A stretch of 5,162 bases of DNA from an uncultured Bacilli bacterium (lineage in GTDB: Bacteria; Bacillota_I; Bacilli_A; RF39; UBA660). The translations under genes were made by a program, and so were the position numbers. This document shows positions 1 through 4,319 of the stretch, piece by piece. The notes under the pieces were generated by a model. It saw only the letters and a program-made list of their open reading frames with translations. It was not told where the DNA came from and searched no databases. Where the stretch lies: the NCBI GenBank assembly GCA_947632495.1, contig CANRPL010000071.1, forward strand, positions 1 to 5,162, given 5' to 3'. The first letter of the stretch is position 1. Every line of letters begins with the position of its first letter.

Positions 1-58
1 AGTTTTTATTTTCTACATACTCTGTAATTTTATAAACTGGTTTTTCAAAATTTAACAA
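1..58 (-). CDS. rpoA: DNA-directed RNA polymerase subunit alpha, N-terminal fragment (runs off the left edge)
   Basis: Only the first 19 codons are in the window; the gene continues past base 1. They read MLNFEKPVYKITEYVENKN, which fits the start of bacterial alpha, where a short EKP-type segment leads into the first strand of the N-terminal domain. Alpha dimerises to nucleate assembly of RNA polymerase, and its C-terminal domain (not seen) contacts UP elements and activators. The start is TTG at 58-56, chosen because an AAAGGAG Shine-Dalgarno site (73-67) lies 8 nt upstream. The only other in-frame start nearby is a GTG at 67-65 that sits on the SD itself, and no ATG is available. The position directly after rpsK is the standard alpha-operon place for rpoA. 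Identity rests on a short peptide plus strong synteny. Confidence 0.9.
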   Translation of the reverse strand, partial: MLNFEKPVYKITEYVENKN

Positions 59-66
59 TTTCCTCA

Positions 67-73
67 CTCCTTT
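67..73 (-). promoter_or_regulatory. Ribosome binding site of rpoA
   Basis: The minus strand reads AAAGGAG followed by TGAGGAAA and then TTG. The spacing of 8 nt to the TTG is normal for a Firmicute. This site decides the rpoA start, since no ATG exists in frame near it. Confidence 0.75.
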
Positions 74-79
74 TCTAAA

Positions 80-463
80 TTATCCACGAGGACGCTTTGG
101 TGGACGGCATCCATTATGTGGTATTGGGGTAACATCAGTAATTGATGTAATTTCTAACCCAGCTGTTTGAAGTGAACGAATAGCTGTCTCTCTACCTGAT
201 CCTAAACCTTTTACATATACTTCAACTTTTCTCATACCCATATCATAAGCAGCTTTCCCAGATGCTTCAGCTGACATACCTGCAGCAAATGGAGTTGACT
301 TCTTTGAACCTTTAAATCCTAATGTTCCGGCAGAAGCCCAACTAATTGCATTACCATCATTATCGGTAATAGTAACTATTGTATTATTGAATGTTGAATG
401 GATATAAGCTCTACCTTCTGGTACAGACTTTTTAACTTTTCTTTTTCTTGCTTTATACGCCAT
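80..463 (-). CDS. rpsK: 30S ribosomal protein S11
   Basis: S11 lies on the platform of the small subunit, contacts 16S rRNA near the mRNA exit side of the decoding region, and partners with S7, S18 and S21. The product is 127 aa, the usual family length. A basic N-terminus (residues 4-12) is followed by the STFNNTIVTITD strand (23-34), then LGFKGSKKSTPFAA (48-61), GSGRE (88-92), and the signature DVTPIPHNGCRPPKR near the C-terminus (110-124). The Pro usual before GSGRE (KGPGSGRE) is Leu87 here. The start ATG at 463-461 has an AAAGGAGG site 7 nt upstream, and the stop is TAA. It follows rpsM by 24 nt and precedes rpoA by 21 nt, the standard alpha-operon order. Identification is secure. Confidence 0.98.
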   Translation of the reverse strand: MAYKARKRKVKKSVPEGRAYIHSTFNNTIVTITDNDGNAISWASAGTLGFKGSKKSTPFAAGMSAEASGKAAYDMGMRKVEVYVKGLGSGRETAIRSLQTAGLEITSITDVTPIPHNGCRPPKRPRG

Positions 464-487
464 TTTATAACCTCCTTTTAGTTACGA

Positions 488-853
488 TTATTTCTTCTTG
501 TTAGCAACTACTTTTCCTCTACCTTTACGAGTACGAGCGTTTCTATTAGTTCTTTGACCTCTTACAGGCAAACCTTTTTTATGACGAGTTCCTTGATAAG
601 AGTTGATTTCCATCTTAGTCTTAATATTCATATTAACTTCACGACGTAAATCACCCTCTGTCATATACTTATTAACTTCGTCACGAATAGCATTTAATTC
701 ATCATTAGTTAAATCGCCAGCTCTTTTATTAATATCAACTTTAGCGTCTCTTAAGATAGTATTTGATAAACTTCTACCAATACCATAGATGTATGTTAAT
801 GCTATTTCAATTCTTTTATTATTTGGTATATCTACACCTTTAATACGTGCCAT
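488..853 (-). CDS. rpsM: 30S ribosomal protein S13
   Basis: S13 sits in the head of the small subunit, forms the B1 bridges to the large subunit, and its basic tail reaches towards the P-site tRNA. The product is 121 aa, the same length as in Bacillus. It opens MARIKGVDIPNNKRIEIALT and has the helix-turn segment YGIGRSLS (23-30). The conserved RHKKGLPVRGQRT block is at 90-102, and the basic tail NARTRKG (105-111) ends in ANKKK. Between residues 80 and 89 the usual LMDIGCYRG-like stretch reads KMEINSYQG, so the common Gly and Arg are Asn84 and Gln87. The ATG at 853 has AGGAGG upstream (GGAGG to start 6 nt), and the stop is TAA. Only 15 nt separate it from rpmJ, too little for a structured S4-type leader in the spacer. 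Confidence 0.98.
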   Translation of the reverse strand: MARIKGVDIPNNKRIEIALTYIYGIGRSLSNTILRDAKVDINKRAGDLTNDELNAIRDEVNKYMTEGDLRREVNMNIKTKMEINSYQGTRHKKGLPVRGQRTNRNARTRKGRGKVVANKKK

Positions 854-868
854 AAAACACCTCCTATA

Positions 869-982
869 TTAACCTTGTCTTTGTTTATGTTTTGGGTTTT
901 CACAAATAACCCTAACTGAACCTTTACGTTTAATTACTTTGCATTTTTCACATATTGGTTTTACTGATGGTCTAACTTTCAT
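869..982 (-). CDS. rpmJ: 50S ribosomal protein L36, zinc-binding (C+) form
   Basis: A 37-codon gene translated by hand from the minus strand; it starts MKVRPSVKPICEKC and ends NPKHKQRQG with TAA. L36 is the smallest large-subunit protein. It packs into 23S rRNA near domains II and V and helps late 50S assembly. The four zinc ligands of the C+ type are intact: Cys11, Cys14, Cys27 and His32. The length equals the family norm. The ATG at 982-980 has GGAGG (994-990) 7 nt upstream, and this SD directly follows the infA stop codon. The place between infA and rpmJ's usual follower rpsM is canonical. A zinc-type copy suggests that zinc-free paralogues, if any, are elsewhere in the genome. Confidence 0.97.
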   Translation of the reverse strand: MKVRPSVKPICEKCKVIKRKGSVRVICENPKHKQRQG

Positions 983-987
983 TAAAA

Positions 988-995
988 TCCCTCCC
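988..995 (-). promoter_or_regulatory. Ribosome binding site of rpmJ, abutting the infA stop
   Basis: The minus strand reads TAG GGAGGG ATTTTA ATG: the last base of the infA TAG stop is the first G of the purine run. A ribosome ending on infA therefore covers the rpmJ SD, which suggests coupled translation or re-initiation. Confidence 0.7.
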
Positions 996-1210
996 TACTT
1001 TCTATAGGTTATACGACCAAGTGTTAAATCGTAGGTTGATAACTCAACCATTACTGTATCACCAGCTAAAATTCGAATCATGTTCATTCGCATTTTACCT
1101 GAAACTTGGGCCGTAATTACATGCTTATTTGCTAATTCTACTTTAAACTTATAGCCTGGTAATACTTCTAATACCTTTCCTTCCATTTCGATAACATTGT
1201 TCTTTGCCAT
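995..1210 (-). CDS. infA: Translation initiation factor IF-1
   Basis: IF-1 is an S1/OB-fold protein that blocks the 30S A site during initiation and supports IF-2 and IF-3. The product is 71 aa, within one or two residues of the family norm. It opens MAKNNVIEMEGKVLEVLPG, and the core SGKMRMNMIRILAGD (37-51) is well conserved, with the rRNA-facing Lys/Arg residues present. The end, YDLTLGRITYRK (60-71), differs from the common SPYDLTRGRI pattern: Thr59 replaces Pro and Leu64 replaces Arg. The ATG at 1210 has AGAGGTGA upstream, GAGG being 7 nt from the start and overlapping the map stop codon. The stop is TAG. The position after map is typical of Firmicutes. The small KOW-domain gene (ybzG) found between map and infA in Bacillus subtilis is absent. 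Confidence 0.98.
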   Translation of the reverse strand: MAKNNVIEMEGKVLEVLPGYKFKVELANKHVITAQVSGKMRMNMIRILAGDTVMVELSTYDLTLGRITYRK

Positions 1211-1214
1211 ATCA

Positions 1215-1222
1215 TCACCTCT
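1215..1222 (-). promoter_or_regulatory. Ribosome binding site of infA, containing the map stop codon
   Basis: The minus strand reads AGAGG TGA TGA TATG. The SD AGAGGTGA includes the first map stop codon TGA (1217-1215); GAGG is 7 nt from the infA ATG. The same bases serve as the last Arg codon of map, its stop, and the infA ribosome site. Confidence 0.75.
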
Positions 1223-1961
1223 TTGTCAATATTGAATACCCTTCATCTGTTACTAATACTGTATGTTCAAAGTGCGCTGATGGTTCGCCATCAGCTGTTA
1301 TGACTGTCCAATCATCATCTAGTAGGTATACATCAGCTGTTCCCATATTCAACATTGGTTCAACAGCAATAACCATCCCAGCTTTAAGAACTGGTCCAGT
1401 ACCCTTCTTCCCATAATTTGGAACATCTGGTTCTTCATGTAGGTGATTGCCTACACCATGACCAACTAATTCTTTAACGACACCTAAATTATGAGCTTTA
1501 GCATATGTTTCAATTGCCTCGCCAATATCTCCTACATGAGCACCGGCTCTAACTTGTTTCAACCCCTCAAATAATGCTTTTTCAGTATGCTCAAGCAGAT
1601 ATTTCTTGTCATCAGATACTTTACCAACCGGATAGGACCAAGCACTATCGCCATGATATCCTTTATAGCAAGCACAAATATCTAATGTTACAATATCGCC
1701 TTCGCGAAGTTTTCTCTTTCCAGCTATACCATGAACCACTTCTTCATTAATAGATATACAGATGTTAGCTGGATATCCTTCATAATGATAACAAGATGGT
1801 GTGGCGCCTCTTTTAATAATGTAATCGCGAGCTAGTGAATCTATTTCCTCTGTTGTGATACCTGGTTTTAAATAAGGAATTAGGTATTTGTGGGTATCCC
1901 CGACAATTTCACCAGCTACACGCATTAACTCTATTTCTCGTGGAGATTTAATTGTAATCAT
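1215..1961 (-). CDS. map: Type I methionine aminopeptidase
   Basis: This cytosolic metalloenzyme removes the initiator Met from new proteins when the next residue is small, after deformylation. At 248 aa it is a short type Ia enzyme without an N-terminal extension. The full ligand set can be placed on the E. coli scheme: Asp94 (TLDICA), Asp105 (HGDSAW), His168 (GHGVG), Glu201 (AVEPM) and Glu232 (FEHT) hold the two metals, with His77 (VVHGI) and His175 (HEEP) as catalytic or substrate-binding His. Trp108 follows HGDSA where Arg is more usual. The ATG at 1961 is 2 nt past the adk stop. Its SD AGGAG lies inside the last codons of adk, 7 nt upstream. It ends with two in-frame TGA codons in a row (1217-1212), four bases before infA. 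Confidence 0.98.
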   Translation of the reverse strand: MITIKSPREIELMRVAGEIVGDTHKYLIPYLKPGITTEEIDSLARDYIIKRGATPSCYHYEGYPANICISINEEVVHGIAGKRKLREGDIVTLDICACYKGYHGDSAWSYPVGKVSDDKKYLLEHTEKALFEGLKQVRAGAHVGDIGEAIETYAKAHNLGVVKELVGHGVGNHLHEEPDVPNYGKKGTGPVLKAGMVIAVEPMLNMGTADVYLLDDDWTVITADGEPSAHFEHTVLVTDEGYSILTKR

Positions 1962-1963
1962 TT

Positions 1964-2617
1964 TTACTCTCCTAAAATCTTTTCAACTTGTTCATGAGTA
2001 AACTCTATACCTGAATTACCATCAACATGATAAACAACACCTAATTTATCATAGAAATCAATTAATGGTGATGTCTTTTCGATATAGGTGTTATAACGTC
2101 CAAGATAAGTTTCTTCATTATCATCAGCTCTTTGAACAAGTTCGGTACCACACTTATCACAGTGGCCCTCTACTTTTGGTTTTAATTCATCGGAATTAAC
2201 ATTGAAGACAGCTTTGCAATTTGGACAACTACGACGTCCGGCAATTCTTTTAGCAGCCACATTTTTATCAATGTCAATAACAATGACGATACCTAGATCT
2301 TTGTTTAATTCTTTTAACATTTCTTGATAAGCTTCAGCTTGCGCTACATTACGAGGAAAACCATCTAAAATGTAACCATTAGCGCAATCATCTTTTTGAA
2401 TTCTTTCTTTCAAAATATCAATAATTAACTCATCACTTACAAAGATTCCATTATTAATTTTATAATTAATATCACGTCCCATTTCTGAATCTTCTTGCGC
2501 TTTTTCACGTAAGATATCGCCTGTTGAAATATGGGCCATATGATATTTTTCTTTTAATATAGAAGCTTCTGTCCCTTTACCAGCGGCAGGAGCGGCAATT
2601 AAAATAATACTCTTCAT
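1964..2617 (-). CDS. adk: Adenylate kinase, zinc-type (long LID) with atypical P-loop
   Basis: It catalyses ATP + AMP = 2 ADP and keeps the cytosolic adenylate pool in balance. The 217 aa match long bacterial Adk. The P-loop reads IAAPAAGKGT (7-16): Lys14 is kept, but the first Walker A Gly is Ala8 and the Gly of the usual PGAGKGT is Ala11. The AMP-binding domain HISTGDILRE (29-38) is normal. DGFPR is at 85-89 and the LID starts RIAGRRSC (124-131). Four Cys (131, 134, 153, 156) form a probable structural zinc site, as in Gram-positive Adk. The usual Gly after the second Cys and the YH pair are changed (Lys135, Phe138-Asn139). VQRADDNEETYLGR (161-174) keeps the catalytic Arg pattern. The ATG overlaps the secY stop by one base (TAATG), with GAGG 9 nt upstream inside secY. 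Confidence 0.97.
   Translation of the reverse strand: MKSIILIAAPAAGKGTEASILKEKYHMAHISTGDILREKAQEDSEMGRDINYKINNGIFVSDELIIDILKERIQKDDCANGYILDGFPRNVAQAEAYQEMLKELNKDLGIVIVIDIDKNVAAKRIAGRRSCPNCKAVFNVNSDELKPKVEGHCDKCGTELVQRADDNEETYLGRYNTYIEKTSPLIDFYDKLGVVYHVDGNSGIEFTHEQVEKILGE
1969..1973 (-). promoter_or_regulatory. Ribosome binding site of map inside the end of adk
   Basis: AGGAG on the minus strand, 7 nt before the map ATG. It is made by the Leu-Gly-Glu codons (TTA GGA GAG) that end adk. Confidence 0.7.
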
Positions 2618-3873
2618 TATCTTCTTCCTCTTCTTCCGCGACTATAAGTACGACTTACTAGCTGACTTTCAAGTTGTTTATATGTTTCCAAAGCAACACC
2701 AACAACGATTAATAATCCTGTACCACTTATAGAGATACTAGTTTTTAATGTTGATAATGCTTCAAATATAATTGGAAGTCCCGCTAAAAAGGCAAGGAAT
2801 ACAGCACCGACAATGGTAATTCTATTTAAAATCATCTTAATATATTTTTCAGTATCTTTGCCAGGTCTTACCCCAGGAATGTAACCACCATTCTTATTTA
2901 AATTATCTGCTAATTCCTCTGGTCTTAATTGCATATAGGTATATAGATATGCAAAACCAATAATTAACAACATATAAAGAGCAAAACCAATTGGTTTAGA
3001 ATAATTTAAATAATTTGTTACAAACAATGAAAAATTACTATTATTAATAAACTGTGCAAGAATTTGTGGTATAGATAACAAAGCAGATGCAAAGATTACT
3101 GGTATAACGCCAGCTCCATTTAACTTAAATGGAATATATGTTTGTTTACCTAATACACTTGTTGACTTATTAGCATATTGAATTGGAACACGTCTTTCAG
3201 CACATTCCTCAAAGACAACACCCACAATAATACCTAAGAAAACAATAACAAATAGCGCAAAAACTAAAATGCTTATAAATCCTTGTCCATGATTAATTAA
3301 TTCGTTCCATAAACTACCAAACATATTTGGTAAAGTTGTAATGATACCGGCCATAATGATCATTGATGTACCGTTACCAATACCTTTTTTCGTAATTTGA
3401 TCACCAATCCACATAACTAATGCAGTACCAGCTGTTAATACTAATGAATATAGTAAGTATTGTACTGGGGTACCACTTTTAATATATGTATAAGAATATA
3501 AATATCCTTGAACAAATGCTAAAATGATACCAACAACTCTAGTTATTTGGTGTAATTTATTTTGCCCAACACCACCTTGTTTACGCAATTCTGATAGATA
3601 TGGAATAATATCCATACTAAGTAATTGAATAACGATAGATGCTGTAATATAAGGCATAACACCTAAGGCAAAAATTGATGCTTGTTCAAATGCTCCCCCA
3701 CTCATAGCATTTATAACTTCTAAAAACTTTAAATTACTGGTGTCTAAATCAACACCTGGAACAACAATTGTTGTACCAATCTTAAATACGAATAGGGCAG
3801 CAAAAGTAAATAATATCCTCTTGCGAATATCTTTATTTTTTGGATTAAATAGTTGCTTAAGATTTGCAAACAT
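2617..3873 (-). CDS. secY: Protein translocase subunit SecY
   Basis: SecY is the channel of the SecYEG translocon in the cytoplasmic membrane; it passes unfolded proteins across or laterally into the bilayer, with SecA or the ribosome as motor. The product is 418 aa, slightly shorter than Bacillus SecY. Ten membrane segments can be traced by eye at about 19-39, 65-87, 110-130, 137-157, 168-184, 198-221, 253-273, 292-314, 351-371 and 382-396. The plug region is AMSGGAFEQAS (56-66). Other landmarks are ITASIVIQLL (76-85), GNGTSMIIMAGI (166-177), RRVPIQYA (227-234), GVIPVIFA (255-262), and the cytosolic loop RPEELADNL with GGYIPGVRPGK (317-339). ALETYKQLESQLV (394-406) leads to a basic tail SRGRRGRR. 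The ATG at 3873 is one base after the rplO stop, with GGAGG 6 nt upstream. Confidence 0.98.
   Translation of the reverse strand: MFANLKQLFNPKNKDIRKRILFTFAALFVFKIGTTIVVPGVDLDTSNLKFLEVINAMSGGAFEQASIFALGVMPYITASIVIQLLSMDIIPYLSELRKQGGVGQNKLHQITRVVGIILAFVQGYLYSYTYIKSGTPVQYLLYSLVLTAGTALVMWIGDQITKKGIGNGTSMIIMAGIITTLPNMFGSLWNELINHGQGFISILVFALFVIVFLGIIVGVVFEECAERRVPIQYANKSTSVLGKQTYIPFKLNGAGVIPVIFASALLSIPQILAQFINNSNFSLFVTNYLNYSKPIGFALYMLLIIGFAYLYTYMQLRPEELADNLNKNGGYIPGVRPGKDTEKYIKMILNRITIVGAVFLAFLAGLPIIFEALSTLKTSISISGTGLLIVVGVALETYKQLESQLVSRTYSRGRRGRR
2620..2637 (-). repeat. Perfect 9-bp tandem duplication encoding the Gly-Arg-Arg tail of SecY
   Basis: Two exact copies of GGAAGAAGA lie back to back immediately before the secY stop and give GRRGRR. 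The junction of the two copies creates the AGAGGA purine run that acts as the adk Shine-Dalgarno site. The repeat is short and could be chance in AGA-rich Arg coding. Confidence 0.6.
2626..2630 (-). promoter_or_regulatory. Ribosome binding site of adk inside the secY C-terminus
   Basis: GAGGA on the minus strand lies about 8-9 nt before the adk ATG. It comes from the Arg-Gly-Arg codons of the SecY tail. With the TAATG overlap, it implies adk is translated by ribosomes finishing secY. Confidence 0.6.
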
Positions 3874-3874
3874 A

Positions 3875-4318
3875 TTAAACCTCCTCTACTTTTCCACCCA
3901 TTTTTTCTATTTTTTCAACTGCTACAGCTGAAAATTTATGAGCTTTAACAGTTAACTTCTTTGTTAATTCACCATTACCTAATACTTTAATACCAGCTAA
4001 TTGTTTCTTAACAATTCCCATTTCTTTTAATAATTCTGGAGTTACAACAGCTCCATCTTCAAATTTATCTAAATCACTTACATTAATTGTTGCATATTCA
4101 ACTTTAAAACGTGCGTTAGAGAAACCTCTCTTTGGTAAACGTCTGAATAATGGTAATTGTCCACCTTCAAAACCTGGTCTTACACCACCACCACTACGTG
4201 CGTTTTGTCCTTTATGTCCCTTACCAGAAGTCTTTCCATGTCCAGATGATGTTCCACGTCCAACTCTTTTTGGATCACGAACAGCTCCAGCAGGTTGTTC
4301 GATTGCATGTAATTTCAT
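3875..4318 (-). CDS. rplO: 50S ribosomal protein L15
   Basis: L15 is a late-assembly large-subunit protein whose long N-terminal arm threads through 23S rRNA. The product is 147 aa, typical for the family. The arm holds KRVGRGTSSGHGKTSGKGHK (17-36), then GQNARSGGGVRPGFEGGQ (37-54) and PLFRRLPKRGF (56-66), all strongly diagnostic. The globular C-terminal part has the GNGELTKKLTVKAHKFS pattern (114-130) and ends IEKMGGKVEEV. The ATG at 4318 is one base after the rpsE stop. The nearest SD, GAGG (4334-4331), is 12 nt away, longer than for the other genes here, so translation may depend on ribosomes ending on rpsE. In most bacteria rpmD (L30) lies between rpsE and rplO; here there is no room for it. 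The stop is TAA. Confidence 0.98.
   Translation of the reverse strand: MKLHAIEQPAGAVRDPKRVGRGTSSGHGKTSGKGHKGQNARSGGGVRPGFEGGQLPLFRRLPKRGFSNARFKVEYATINVSDLDKFEDGAVVTPELLKEMGIVKKQLAGIKVLGNGELTKKLTVKAHKFSAVAVEKIEKMGGKVEEV
3880..3884 (-). promoter_or_regulatory. Ribosome binding site of secY inside the end of rplO
   Basis: GGAGG on the minus strand, 6 nt before the secY ATG. It is formed by the Glu-Glu-Val codons that end L15 (GAG GAG GTT). This is a strong site despite lying wholly in coding sequence. Confidence 0.75.
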
Positions 4319-4319
4319 A

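Noticed and set aside
464..487. Possible promoter or terminator in the largest spacer (rpsM to rpsK)
   Set aside because: The 24 nt hold the rpsK ribosome site and an AT-rich run; no inverted repeat with a T-run and no -35/-10 pair can be placed.
603..788. Open frame of 61 codons on the plus strand inside rpsM
   Set aside because: It is antisense to S13 and matches no family; the hydrophobic, Ser-rich translation is what AT-rich antisense frames usually give.
854..868. Possible S4-type regulatory leader before rpsM
   Set aside because: Only 15 nt separate rpmJ and rpsM, nearly all taken up by the ribosome site; no room for the pseudoknot known from E. coli.
1204..1416. Open frame of 70 codons on the plus strand over the end of map
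   Set aside because: It is antisense to MetAP catalytic-domain codons and shows no domain.
3740..3931. Open frame of 63 codons on the plus strand over the start of secY and the end of rplO
   Set aside because: It is antisense to two secure genes, and its Phe/Leu-rich translation reflects the A-rich sense strand.
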